A stretch of DNA of 64,000 nucleotides from JAGQOZ01 sp041399205 (lineage in GTDB: Bacteria > Planctomycetota > Planctomycetia > Pirellulales > Pirellulaceae): contig JAWKTK010000014.1 of NCBI GenBank assembly GCA_041399205.1, positions 124,001-188,000 on the forward strand. The letters run 5' to 3'. The notes under the pieces were generated by a model. It was not told the DNA's origin. It did no database searches and was given only the letters and a program-made list of their open reading frames with translations. A program made the translations under genes and the position numbers. Positions 49,654 to 58,675 of this stretch are shown one piece after another (within the stretch, counting starts at the first letter, position 1; each line of letters begins with the position of its first letter).

Positions 49654-50886
49654 ATGTCACGCAACTTCGCACAGCAGATGATCCCTGCACTGGTGGTGCT
49701 GGTCAGTCTCCATGTCAGCAGTTCGGCTCAGCCGGCGCATGTGGTCTTGCGAGACGGCAGTTCGGCACAAGGTGAACTCGCCGCCGTATCGGGTGACCGT
49801 GTGCAGCTGCAAACCGCCGACGGTATGCAAGAGTTCACTCGAGAACAACTGCAGCAGATTCAATTCGCGGAAGCGCAAGCCGATGCGCCTGTGTGTTTGG
49901 TGACGCTGACAGATGATTCGCAGTGGTCTGCCCAAGAGTTTTTGGTGAAAGAAAAGAACTTTCACGTTACGGACTTGCAGCAAGAATTCAGTGCAGATGT
50001 CAAATTCGTCCGATGGGTGCGTTTCGAACCGAACCAATCCAGTCGCGAAGCGAATTCGCAGTGGGAAGATATTTTGTCCGAAAAGCGTTCGGCGGACATC
50101 CTGGTTATTCGTCGGCAAGGCGGCGTGTTGGACTACATTGAAGGTGTGGCCGGAGACCTCACGGATGAATCGGTTCGCTTTCAATTTGACGGTGACTGGC
50201 TGGACGCACCGCGATCCAAGGTGGAAGGACTGATTTACTATCGTCCAAATTCGGATACTTCGGCAACGCCTGTCTGTGTGGTGCGATGCAAAAGTGGCAG
50301 TATTCTTCGAGCCGAATCGTTGCAGTTGGATCAAGACAAGTTGGTCTTGCAGACGTTGGGAAAAGCCACGTTTCGCCTGCCTGTAAACAGCCTCAGTCGG
50401 CTCGATTTTGCAGCTGCATCAACCGTTTATCTGAGCGACTTGCAGCCGGAACAAACCGATTGGAAGCCCGCCATTCCGTCGCCGCCTATCGCGGAAGAAC
50501 TGGCGCAACTGTTTGGACCTAGGTTTGATCAGGCCATTGATGGCAAGCCGTTGTCATTGGAAATCAACGGAGAACGGCAGTCGTTTGAAAAAGGATTGTC
50601 GTTGCATAGTCACGCGTCACTCACCTATCGCTTGGCTGGTGAATATCGAACTTTCCAAGCTATCGTTGGCATGGATCCAGACTACGGCCGACAGGGTAAC
50701 GTGGTGATTACCGTGTCCGTGGATGGTGTCGAACTCTACTCTGGGAAACTGTCGGGCAGTCAACCGCCGCTGGAACTGAACCTGGATGTGAATGGCGGCA
50801 AACGAATGAATCTGTTGGTCGACTTTGGCGAAGACCTGGACGTCTCTGACCAAGTCAATTTCTGTAACGCGAGGCTGTCTAAGTGA
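49654..50886 (+). CDS. Secreted protein with NPCBM/NEW2 domain
   Basis: About 410 residues from ATG 49654; the longer frame start (49609) lies inside the previous gene. A signal peptide (MIPALVVLVSLHVSSSAQ) is followed by two LPS-like/LSm-like beta segments (VVLRDGSSAQGELAAVSGDR, VVRCKSGSILRAESLQLDQD). The C-terminus is an NPCBM domain: FEKGLSLHSHASLTYRLAGE, TFQAIVGMDPDYGRQGNVVI and SGSQPPLELNLDVNGGKRMN. NPCBM domains are putative carbohydrate-binding modules. No catalytic domain is fused. The stop overlaps the following GTG start. Confidence 0.82.
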   Translation: MSRNFAQQMIPALVVLVSLHVSSSAQPAHVVLRDGSSAQGELAAVSGDRVQLQTADGMQEFTREQLQQIQFAEAQADAPVCLVTLTDDSQWSAQEFLVKEKNFHVTDLQQEFSADVKFVRWVRFEPNQSSREANSQWEDILSEKRSADILVIRRQGGVLDYIEGVAGDLTDESVRFQFDGDWLDAPRSKVEGLIYYRPNSDTSATPVCVVRCKSGSILRAESLQLDQDKLVLQTLGKATFRLPVNSLSRLDFAAASTVYLSDLQPEQTDWKPAIPSPPIAEELAQLFGPRFDQAIDGKPLSLEINGERQSFEKGLSLHSHASLTYRLAGEYRTFQAIVGMDPDYGRQGNVVITVSVDGVELYSGKLSGSQPPLELNLDVNGGKRMNLLVDFGEDLDVSDQVNFCNARLSK

Positions 50887-52709
50887 GCAACGTTTTAGTG
50901 CGAAGTAGATTCGGAGCGTTCGTCTGCGTCGTCAGCCTTGGCTGGCTAGTCGCGAATCGGGCTCATTGCCAAAACGTTCCCGCTGCGGTTAGTCAAGCGG
51001 AACAACAGCGCATGGATGCCATTCGCAAAGCTTCTGCGCCCACCATTTGCATTTTCCCGCCCAATGGATCGGACGGTGGCGGTTCGGGCGTGGTGATTTC
51101 CGCTGACGGTTATGCGGTTACCAATTTTCACGTCGTCAAGCCATGCGGCAACCATATGCGCTGTGGCATGAACGACGGTCGTTTGTATAACGCCGTGCTG
51201 GTTGGGTTGGATCCCACGGGCGATGTGGCGTTGATCAAGCTGTTGGGTCGTGATGACTTTCCCACCGCAGAAATGGTCGACAGTGACGACGTTCAGATTG
51301 GCGATTGGTGTTTTGCTGTCGGTAATCCATTTCTTTTGGCCTACGATTTTCAGCCAACGGTAACGTATGGCATTGTTTCGGGAACGCATCGTTATCAAGA
51401 ACCGGCCGGAACCATTTTGGAATACACCGACTGCATTCAAACCGACGCTGCCATCAATCCGGGTAATTCGGGTGGGCCGCTGTTTAATGCGGATGGTCAG
51501 TTGATCGGGATCAATGGACGAGGTTCGTTTGAAAAGCGAGGCCGAGTGAACGTGGGCGTCGGTTATGCCATTTCCATTAATCAGGTCAAGCATTTTCTGG
51601 GCTATCTGCGTAGCGGTCGCATTGTCGATCACGCGACGTTGGGTGCTACCGTCGGAACGGATGAAGATGGACGCACGGTGGTGACCAATATCTTGGATTC
51701 CTCCGATGCGTATCGTCGCGGACTCCGCTACGGTGACGAACTGGTCTACTTCGGCAACCGCAATATTACTTCGGCCAACGATTTTAAGAACGTGTTGGGG
51801 ATTTATCCCAAAGGCTGGCGAGTGCCATTGAGTTTTCGTCGAGACGGCAATCGCACCGATACATTCGTGCGACTGGCCGGAGTCCATTCGGCGGAAGAGA
51901 TCATCTTGTTAACCCAAGGTCCGGGCGAGCCAGAGATTCCGATTCGACCGAATCGTTCGCCCAATCCCGATCCAAACCAGCCGCCTGACGAACAAACGCC
52001 TTCGGATGACACACCCGAATCAGATCCACACAAAACGGAATCGCCCGACGCGAAGTCAGACCAAGCCATGCCTGCCGAAGTGGCTGCTTTATTTGCGGAT
52101 CGGCGAGGCTACGCGAACTACTATTTCAACGAACTGGAAACTCGGCGCGTCTGGTCCGCGTTTGTAGATGCCTGTCAGGTGCAAGCGAACGCAACGGATT
52201 GGAAATTTCATGGCCAATTGCGATCCGGCGGCACGTTTCAAGCGTCACTCAAGCCTGATCAAGCGACATTGCTGTGGAAAGAGTCGACGGAGACATTGGA
52301 CCTGACGCAAGATATGGACAATCAACTGGTACCGGAAGGAACTGGTGGATTGCTTCCAACATTTCATCTATGGCAACGGCTGTTGAAGGAAGGCCCTCAG
52401 CTGTTTGGCGCGGTTTATTATCTGGGCCAGGCACCCATTCCGCAGCAAGAAGGCTTGTTCGACGTTTTGGTTGGCATTCACGATATCTTTGAAACTCGCT
52501 TCTATTTTTCGCCTCAAACGGGCCAATTGATGTTGATTGAAGCTTCGCCCGATCCAGAAACCGATCCCTGCGAAATCTATCTGAGTGACTATCAACCAAA
52601 CGCCGCCGGACAACTGTTTCCCATGCGCATGGAAGTTCGCTTTGGTAACCAAACCGTCGACGTGTTGAATGTGGAAACTTTTTCTTCGGCCCCAGCGGAG
52701 CAGCCATGA
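50883..52709 (+). CDS. HtrA-like serine protease (catalytic triad intact) with PDZ and extra C-terminal domain
   Basis: 608 residues, start GTG 50883 coupled to the previous stop. A signal peptide precedes the protease domain with an intact triad: His83 (TNFHVV), Asp114 (DPTGDVALIK) and Ser196 (NPGNSGGPL). A PDZ domain follows (about 265-345, RRGLRYGDELVYFGNRNITS), then a proline/aspartate-rich linker and a C-terminal domain of about 200 residues (WKFHGQLRSGGTFQASLKPD and following) that I do not recognise. It would act as a periplasmic protease or chaperone for damaged envelope proteins. Its two downstream paralogues lack the triad. Confidence 0.9.
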   Translation: MSNVLVRSRFGAFVCVVSLGWLVANRAHCQNVPAAVSQAEQQRMDAIRKASAPTICIFPPNGSDGGGSGVVISADGYAVTNFHVVKPCGNHMRCGMNDGRLYNAVLVGLDPTGDVALIKLLGRDDFPTAEMVDSDDVQIGDWCFAVGNPFLLAYDFQPTVTYGIVSGTHRYQEPAGTILEYTDCIQTDAAINPGNSGGPLFNADGQLIGINGRGSFEKRGRVNVGVGYAISINQVKHFLGYLRSGRIVDHATLGATVGTDEDGRTVVTNILDSSDAYRRGLRYGDELVYFGNRNITSANDFKNVLGIYPKGWRVPLSFRRDGNRTDTFVRLAGVHSAEEIILLTQGPGEPEIPIRPNRSPNPDPNQPPDEQTPSDDTPESDPHKTESPDAKSDQAMPAEVAALFADRRGYANYYFNELETRRVWSAFVDACQVQANATDWKFHGQLRSGGTFQASLKPDQATLLWKESTETLDLTQDMDNQLVPEGTGGLLPTFHLWQRLLKEGPQLFGAVYYLGQAPIPQQEGLFDVLVGIHDIFETRFYFSPQTGQLMLIEASPDPETDPCEIYLSDYQPNAAGQLFPMRMEVRFGNQTVDVLNVETFSSAPAEQP

Positions 52710-53737
52710 AACGCTTACTGTTGATCACCTTGCTGACGCTGCTGTTCGTCGAAATGGGTTCGAACCAGAATCACGGTTATGCCGAATCAAACCGGTCGTT
52801 TGCCGACGTGATTCGCCCTGTCCAAGCCAAGATGGCCAAAATCTATGGAGCGGGTGGCGTCCGAGGGCTCGAAGCGTACCAAAGTGGATTCTTTATCAGT
52901 GCCGAAGGGCATCTGCTGACTACGTGGAGCTATGTGCTGGACACCGATGTGATTTCCGTGACCACGGCTGACGGCAAACGCTGGGAAGCAACTTTGTTGG
53001 GCGCGGATCCTCGCTTGGAAATCGCTGTTCTAAAACTGCCTGTAGAAACGCCCGATTTTTTTGACTTGAGCCAAGCGACGACGCTGCGGCCTGGGAATCG
53101 AGTTCTAGCGTTTAGCAATCTCTATTCCATTGCCTCCGGAAACGAACCAAACAGCGTGTTGCATGGTGTGGTGGCATCGGTTTCCAAGCTGCAAGCCAGC
53201 AAGGGAACCTTTCAAACTCCCTACGCCGGCGAAGCCTACATCTTGGACGCGATGACTAACAACGCCGGCGCAACCGGCGGCGCGTTGACCGATCGACAAG
53301 GAACGCTGGCCGGGATTCTGGGCAAAGAGCTTCAGAATTCGCAGAACAGCACGTGGCTGAACTACGCGATTCCCATTCAGCAAGTTCAATTGGCAGTGGA
53401 AGATATCATGGCCGGGCGCATGCGGCCTCGGAGCCTGGCCAGCGAAACCAAGTTGCCTGATCAACCGGTGACGCTGGCATCGTTGGGGTTGATTCTGATA
53501 CCCGATGTCCTGTCACGAACGCCGCCGTTTGTCGATCGAATCCAGCCTAATTCGGCCGCGGAAAGAGCCGATTTGCAGGCGGACGACTTGATCTTGTACG
53601 TTGACGGTCGCATTGTTCAATCACGTAAAGAACTGGTTCGAGAACTCGCCACAATCGACATCCTGGATCCGGTGCGACTGACCGTCATGCGTCAGCAACA
53701 ACTAATCGAAGTCACTCTGCAAGTGGAATCGGAATAA
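52706..53737 (+). CDS. HtrA-like pseudoprotease with PDZ
   Basis: 343 residues, start overlapping the previous stop by 4 bases (ATGA). It has a signal peptide and the same trypsin-like layout as the preceding gene, but the triad is lost. The His position reads TTWSYVL (Ser75), the Asp position DPRLEIAVLK (Glu105) and the Ser position NNAGATGGAL (Thr190). A PDZ domain lies at the C-terminus (AAERADLQADDLILYVDGRI). It cannot be a standard serine protease. A binding or regulatory role is likely. The frame is continuous. Confidence 0.85.
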   Translation: MKRLLLITLLTLLFVEMGSNQNHGYAESNRSFADVIRPVQAKMAKIYGAGGVRGLEAYQSGFFISAEGHLLTTWSYVLDTDVISVTTADGKRWEATLLGADPRLEIAVLKLPVETPDFFDLSQATTLRPGNRVLAFSNLYSIASGNEPNSVLHGVVASVSKLQASKGTFQTPYAGEAYILDAMTNNAGATGGALTDRQGTLAGILGKELQNSQNSTWLNYAIPIQQVQLAVEDIMAGRMRPRSLASETKLPDQPVTLASLGLILIPDVLSRTPPFVDRIQPNSAAERADLQADDLILYVDGRIVQSRKELVRELATIDILDPVRLTVMRQQQLIEVTLQVESE

Positions 53738-53740
53738 GTC

Positions 53741-55798
53741 ATGCATTTTCATCTGCCAGGACAGAAAGCGAAGCGGCCATGTGCCTTGCTGATTCGCTGG
53801 TTATTCATCGGCTGGTTGTGCAGCGTGCCGTTTGCTGTTGATGCGCGTGGCCAAGACATACAGCAGCAGGAAGAAGATGCGTTGTGGCAAGCCGCGCAGG
53901 AAATTGCGCCGTCGACCGTTCGCATTGAAACGTTTGCAGGCGTCGAGGCGCAAGGCAACCGCTCGATTCAAATGGGGCCAACCACGGGACTGGTCGTATC
54001 ATCAGACGGATATATTCTGTCCAGCGGTTTCAACTTTTTGGACCGCCCTGCGTCAATCTTGATCCAGATGGGTGACGACCGTTATCCTGCAGAACTGGTA
54101 GCCAAAGACAACAATCTGAAGTTGGTGTTGCTGAAGATCGAACCCAAGTCTCCGCTGAACGTTCCCGAATTCTTGTCTCAAGCCGACGTTCGCGTGGGGC
54201 AATGGGCGGTCGCGGTTGGTCGAGCGTACGATGCGAATGACATCAATGTGTCCGTCGGTATTGTCAGCGCCAAACATCGCGTTTGGGGTAAGGCGGTACA
54301 GACCGACGCCAAAATTTCTCCGAACAATTACGGCGGACCGTTGGTCGATTTGCAAGGACGAGTCATCGGAGTTTTGGCGCCGCTATCGCCTCAGTCGCAA
54401 ACGCAGATTGCGGGTGCGGAATGGTATGACAGCGGCATCGGTTTTGCCGTGCCGGTGGATCGGCTGTTGCAGCGGTTGGAGCAGCTGCAAAATGGAGAAG
54501 ACTTGTCGTCAGGCTTGATGGGAGTGAGCCTCAAGAGCAGTGACTTGATTGGTCCGGCTCCGGAAATTGTAAACGTGTTGGCTCGGTCTCCTGCCGACGC
54601 AGCCGGTCTGGAAACAGGCGACGTGATCATTCGAGCGAATCAAATAGACGTCCGCAATTACGCTCAACTCAAGCACGTTGTCGAACCGTTGTACGCCGGC
54701 GATACGCTGGAGTTAACGGTTCGCCGCGACGACCAAGAACTGACTGTGCGGCTGGAATTGACCGACAAACTGGAACCATTTGCTCATGGTTTCTTGGGAA
54801 TTCTGCCAAGCGAACAAATGGAAGACGTGACGGTAAGCAACCCGGACGAAGTTAATTCGCCCGACGATATTGATTCTGATTCAGCAGCCACAGAAGAGTC
54901 CGGCGTGGGAATTCGTTTTGTCTATCCAACCAGTCCATTAAAGGATGCGGTTCAACCTGGCGACCGAATTCTCAAGATTGCGGGAGAAGCGGTTCGTTCC
55001 GCAGATGAATGTCAAGACGTGATCAATGGCTTTGCCGCCGGTGATGAAGTGGATGTCGATTTTGAGCGATCCGACCAAACGCAAACCGTTACGGTTGAAC
55101 TAGCGTCGGTGCCCGACGAAATTCCGTCCGCTGTACCTGAACGGATTCCGGCTAATGACGTCGACGCGGATCAGGAACCGTCCAGCATTACGGAAATCCA
55201 GATTCCGGAAGAAGCGGCTCAGTGCCAGGTGTTGGTACCTGCCAGCTATGACGGCAAAACCGAATTCGGATTATTGGTTTGGATTCAACCGCCGGGTCCG
55301 AACGAATCGCCGGCACTGCAGCAGCAGTGGCAGGAATGGGCCAATTCGCAAAATTTGATTGTGCTTTGTCCGCAATCTGCGGCCGAAGAACGATGGGAGC
55401 CCACGGAAACGGCATTCATCAAAAAGACAGTGGACTCGGTGCTGGACGGTTATCAAATTGACGATGATCGAGTCGTTGTGGCGGGAACAGGTGCGGGTGC
55501 CACCATGGCCTATCTGTTTGGTTTCGAGAATCATTCGTTGGTCAAGGGCATCGCCGCGTTAGGAGCGGCAGTCCCGCTGCGACAATCGCCTCCGATGAAC
55601 GAACCCGCGGATCGTTTGGCGTTTCTGATGGTATCGGTCGCCGATTCGCCCATCGCGGCGCGAATTGAATCAGACGCCCAGGCATTGCGAAAGCTGCGTT
55701 TTCCTGTGACGGTATTGAAGCAATCGACGGGCGATACCTGGGACGATGAACGGAAAGCGTCCTTGGCAAAGTGGATCGATTCGTTGGATCGATTTTAG
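53741..55798 (+). CDS. HtrA-like pseudoprotease with two PDZ domains and an alpha/beta-hydrolase-like C-terminus
   Basis: 685 residues, starting 3 bases after the previous stop. The trypsin-like domain has Phe97 at the His position, Lys127 at the Asp position and Tyr197 at the Ser position (ISPNNYGGPLVD). Two PDZ domains follow (RSPADAAGLETGDVIIRANQ; LKDAVQPGDRILKIAGEAVR). The last 220 residues look like an alpha/beta-hydrolase or esterase (LLVWIQPPG, NLIVLCPQSAAEERWEPTET, VVAGTGAGATMAYLFG). The nucleophile elbow is GTGAG (582-586), with Gly584 in place of Ser, so this domain also seems inactive. Both domains keep their folds. Function is unknown; it may sense or bind peptides. Confidence 0.82.
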   Translation: MHFHLPGQKAKRPCALLIRWLFIGWLCSVPFAVDARGQDIQQQEEDALWQAAQEIAPSTVRIETFAGVEAQGNRSIQMGPTTGLVVSSDGYILSSGFNFLDRPASILIQMGDDRYPAELVAKDNNLKLVLLKIEPKSPLNVPEFLSQADVRVGQWAVAVGRAYDANDINVSVGIVSAKHRVWGKAVQTDAKISPNNYGGPLVDLQGRVIGVLAPLSPQSQTQIAGAEWYDSGIGFAVPVDRLLQRLEQLQNGEDLSSGLMGVSLKSSDLIGPAPEIVNVLARSPADAAGLETGDVIIRANQIDVRNYAQLKHVVEPLYAGDTLELTVRRDDQELTVRLELTDKLEPFAHGFLGILPSEQMEDVTVSNPDEVNSPDDIDSDSAATEESGVGIRFVYPTSPLKDAVQPGDRILKIAGEAVRSADECQDVINGFAAGDEVDVDFERSDQTQTVTVELASVPDEIPSAVPERIPANDVDADQEPSSITEIQIPEEAAQCQVLVPASYDGKTEFGLLVWIQPPGPNESPALQQQWQEWANSQNLIVLCPQSAAEERWEPTETAFIKKTVDSVLDGYQIDDDRVVVAGTGAGATMAYLFGFENHSLVKGIAALGAAVPLRQSPPMNEPADRLAFLMVSVADSPIAARIESDAQALRKLRFPVTVLKQSTGDTWDDERKASLAKWIDSLDRF

Positions 55799-55853
55799 CG
55801 CAAACCTGCCAGCCGATTCGTAGACTTCCAATCAACGGAAATGGAACAAGACC

Positions 55854-56291
55854 GTGGCCCTTTCTTTCGCCCAGACTGATGTTCGCCGCATGTTGCTGGG
55901 TGCCAGTGGATTAGTATTGACGGGCATTGGTAGTCTGGCTTGGTTTGGTGACGCCCATGCCGAAGACCTGGTCATGATTTACAGCAGTTGCCTGCGAATC
56001 GGTCTGTTGTTGCTGGCGTTGTGGCTGGCTTTTCCGCAAGTGACCAAACTTTCCGTTTGGAAGTTTGGCGTTACGGTTGGAGTGTTGTTGGTTCTGGCCG
56101 TGCGGCCTCGTTTTTTGTTGACCATCATCCCCATTGTCATCAGCGTAACGCCGCTAATGATCTTGATTTGGATGTTTCGAACCGCCAAGAACACTCCGCT
56201 GCCAAAGAGTTCGACGAAGAAAGCGAAGCAGCCATCTTCGCAACAAACGTTGGCCCATCAAGACGCCCAAGACGTGCCGAACTCCGGATAA
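55854..56291 (+). CDS. Small membrane protein, two to four helices
   Basis: 145 residues starting GTG 55854. Hydrophobic stretches: LLGASGLVLTGIGSLAWF, IYSSCLRIGLLLLALWLAF, FGVTVGVLLVLAV and FLLTIIPIVISVTPLMILIW. The C-terminus is Lys/Ser/Gln-rich. I do not recognise a family. It follows the last HtrA-like gene after 55 bases on the same strand and overlaps the convergent SDR gene by 34 bases at the 3' end. Confidence 0.65.
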   Translation: MALSFAQTDVRRMLLGASGLVLTGIGSLAWFGDAHAEDLVMIYSSCLRIGLLLLALWLAFPQVTKLSVWKFGVTVGVLLVLAVRPRFLLTIIPIVISVTPLMILIWMFRTAKNTPLPKSSTKKAKQPSSQQTLAHQDAQDVPNSG

Positions 56292-57085
56292 AGCGTCAGG
56301 CCGCCGTCGACAAATAACGTTTGGCCAGTGATATAGGACGCTTCGTCCGATGCCAGAAAAACGGTCGCGGCCGCCATTTCTTCCGATGTACCCGAGCGTC
56401 CCAGCGGAATGTGACTTTCCACGACCGATCGTCGCTGGGCATCATCAATCCAAGACGCATTCATCGGCGTGACGGTCGCGCCTGGTCCCACCGAATTTAC
56501 TCGGATGCCATGCGGCGCGTACTCCAACGCCAAGGTCTTGGTCAAATTCTCCAAGCCACCTTTGCTGACGGAGTATCCCAAGTAAGTAGGCTTGGGAATG
56601 ATTTCGTGAACGCTGGAAATGTTCACAATGTTGCCTGGCTTTTTAGCGGACAGCCAGTGTGAAATAGCCAAACGAGCACAGAAGAACGCTCCAGTCAGAT
56701 TGGTGTTCAGCACGGCCAGAAAATCTTCCGGCGATAGTTCGTGAGACGGGGCGGAAACCTGAAATCCCGCGTTGTTCACCAAAATGTCTAAGTCACCAAG
56801 TGTAGAAAGCGTTTGTTCGAACATCCGTTGGACTTCGTCTTGACGAGCGACATCGGCTTGGATTTTTTCGGTTCGAACCGCATTGTCTAAAGCTGCAATA
56901 GCGCGCAGCGTATCGTCCGCTCCTGATTCATTGCGAACATAATTCACGGCTACGTGGGCACCTTCTTGGGCAAAGCGAATCGCAATCGCTTGCCCAATTC
57001 CAGAACTGGCTCCCGTCACCAATACGTTCTTGCCGGCAATTCCCTGCATGCGGATTTGTCCCGAATTCTTGAAGTGACTACCCAT
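56258..57085 (-). CDS. Short-chain dehydrogenase/reductase
   Basis: 275 residues with all SDR landmarks: TGASSGIG (24-31), NNAG (104-107), a Ser at 157-158 in NISSVHEI, and YSVSK (Tyr171, Lys175). PYxxG-type C-terminal motifs (VGPGATVTPM, TGQTLFVDGGLTLYPEFG) fit glucose 1-dehydrogenase-like classical SDRs. The substrate cannot be assigned. Met13 is a possible later start. It follows the isomerase-like gene at 57100 by 14 bases and may be co-transcribed with it. Confidence 0.9.
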   Translation of the reverse strand: MGSHFKNSGQIRMQGIAGKNVLVTGASSGIGQAIAIRFAQEGAHVAVNYVRNESGADDTLRAIAALDNAVRTEKIQADVARQDEVQRMFEQTLSTLGDLDILVNNAGFQVSAPSHELSPEDFLAVLNTNLTGAFFCARLAISHWLSAKKPGNIVNISSVHEIIPKPTYLGYSVSKGGLENLTKTLALEYAPHGIRVNSVGPGATVTPMNASWIDDAQRRSVVESHIPLGRSGTSEEMAAATVFLASDEASYITGQTLFVDGGLTLYPEFGTSWAS

Positions 57086-57099
57086 CCGTCGCCGGAAGT

Positions 57100-57945
57100 T
57101 TACAGGATTTCGCTCTTCAGTCGATTCAGTAACTCAATTGCGCCGCCGATTTCTGCTTTTTGGCGTTCTGGTTCCTGCGGGATTTCTCGTTCAATGGTCA
57201 GCGGACCAAAGTAGCCAATTTCTTTCAGCGTTTTCAGGTAGTCAGCCATGCCAACTTGGCCTTCTCCCAACGGCACTTCGCGACCCCATTCTTCGCCTGG
57301 ATTGTCAGCCCACGTGCCATCTTTGCAGTGCACGCTTTTGACAAAATGACCAATCTTGCGCAGGGCTTCGATCGGTTCGCCTGTTCCGTACAGGATCATG
57401 TTGGCGGGATCAAAATTGACAAACAAGTTGTTGCGGTCCACATCGCCTAAAAATTGCAACAATCCGTCGGCCGATTCTTGTCCCGTTTCCAAGTGCAAAC
57501 TTTGCCCGTTGGCTTGACAGTGATCGCAGATTTCTCGAGTCACATCCAAAACGCCATCGTACAAGGGATCACCGATGCCGGAATGCGGAATAAAGCCTAG
57601 GTGCAAGGCCACCACGTCGCAGCCCAAGATTTTGGCAAAGTCCGCAATTTCCTTCATTTCAGCGGTTCTGGCAGCTCGCGTTTCTTCGGGAACCAAGCCG
57701 ATTGTTTTTTGTGTAGTAGGGATATCGGCGTAGCTTTCTCCTTCGAACCCACCAAACACGCAAGTGAGTCGAATACCCATTTCGTTGAGCTTCGCCAAGA
57801 ACTTATCCGCATTTTCTTGGGTGCGAGTCGACTTCTCTGGAGCATGTAACTGAATAGTTGGCACGCCCAATTCGTGAGCTACCTCCAATTTGACTCCTAA
57901 TCCCGCGTCAATACTGGCAAAAACACCGATCGGCCACTTTTCCAT
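57100..57945 (-). CDS. Sugar phosphate isomerase/epimerase-family TIM-barrel protein
   Basis: About 281 residues from ATG 57945, chosen for the GGGAGG ribosome binding site about 7 bases upstream; the longer frame begins at 57975. The fold follows xylose-isomerase-like TIM barrels, with VVALHLGFIPHSG, SLHLETGQESADGLLQ, FDPANMILYG, SVHCKDGTW and LTIEREIP at the strand ends. These give the Glu, His and Asp residues used for a divalent metal in the family. It probably acts on a sugar or inositol derivative. The adjoining SDR suggests a carbohydrate pathway. Confidence 0.87.
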   Translation of the reverse strand: MEKWPIGVFASIDAGLGVKLEVAHELGVPTIQLHAPEKSTRTQENADKFLAKLNEMGIRLTCVFGGFEGESYADIPTTQKTIGLVPEETRAARTAEMKEIADFAKILGCDVVALHLGFIPHSGIGDPLYDGVLDVTREICDHCQANGQSLHLETGQESADGLLQFLGDVDRNNLFVNFDPANMILYGTGEPIEALRKIGHFVKSVHCKDGTWADNPGEEWGREVPLGEGQVGMADYLKTLKEIGYFGPLTIEREIPQEPERQKAEIGGAIELLNRLKSEIL

Positions 57946-58042
57946 TGCATATCCTCCCAAAAGGCAAAAAAGCAATGTAAAGAGGGATGGCGTGGCTTAC
58001 AAGTGCCGAAGGACGCGGTTGGAGCCAACGATTTATGATTTC

Positions 58043-58675
58043 CTATTCCCAAACGCCCGGTTCAATGGCAAGCTGCACTTGGCTACCTTGCGGTTCCACG
58101 TGGCCTATCCACCAGTCGATGCGTTTCCAAAGCGGCAATCCTTTGGACCACGCCTTGATTTCATCTCGAAGCATCTGGCACATGGGTGGCTGAGGGTTTG
58201 GAATTCCGACTAGCACCTCTAGGCATCGAGCGGGCGAACCATTGAGCAGCACCGCGGTGGCAAAATTGATCTGCACACAAGCCGGAGTTTCTGGCCGAAT
58301 CCACGTGGTCCCAGACGAAACACACAAGCTCTTGAAGACGCTGACGGCTTCCGTAATGGCGCCGGTACGAAGCAGGCAGACTCCCAAAACGTTCCGCTGC
58401 TGCGGTGCCAAGGTCATCTTCCGCAGAACACTCAACGCCGTTTGATATTCTTTCGATTCAATGCAGCGAATCGCCTTTCTCCAATCAGCGTCAAGTTCTT
58501 CATTCTTAGGGCGACCGTAAAACGAATCGGGCCGCCAATCACCAACAGCAGGCTGTTTCGCGGAATGAGACCAGGTGAGTGGCAATAGATCTTGTGAATT
58601 GGCTTTCTGTAACACAATAACTTCCTTTGAATGATTTGATTCGGAGAGTCTGAACCGAGGTTTCAGTTCGAACAA
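58043..58675 (-). CDS. Hypothetical TPR-like protein
   Basis: 210 residues. Its middle holds TPR-like helices (WRKAIRCIESKEYQTALSVL, RNVLGVCLLRTGAITEAVSV and FATAVLLNGSPARCLEVL). No signal peptide or membrane segment is seen. The N-terminal 40 residues are polar. I do not recognise a family. It lies 98 bases downstream of the isomerase start region, on the same strand. Confidence 0.6.
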   Translation of the reverse strand: MFELKPRFRLSESNHSKEVIVLQKANSQDLLPLTWSHSAKQPAVGDWRPDSFYGRPKNEELDADWRKAIRCIESKEYQTALSVLRKMTLAPQQRNVLGVCLLRTGAITEAVSVFKSLCVSSGTTWIRPETPACVQINFATAVLLNGSPARCLEVLVGIPNPQPPMCQMLRDEIKAWSKGLPLWKRIDWWIGHVEPQGSQVQLAIEPGVWE

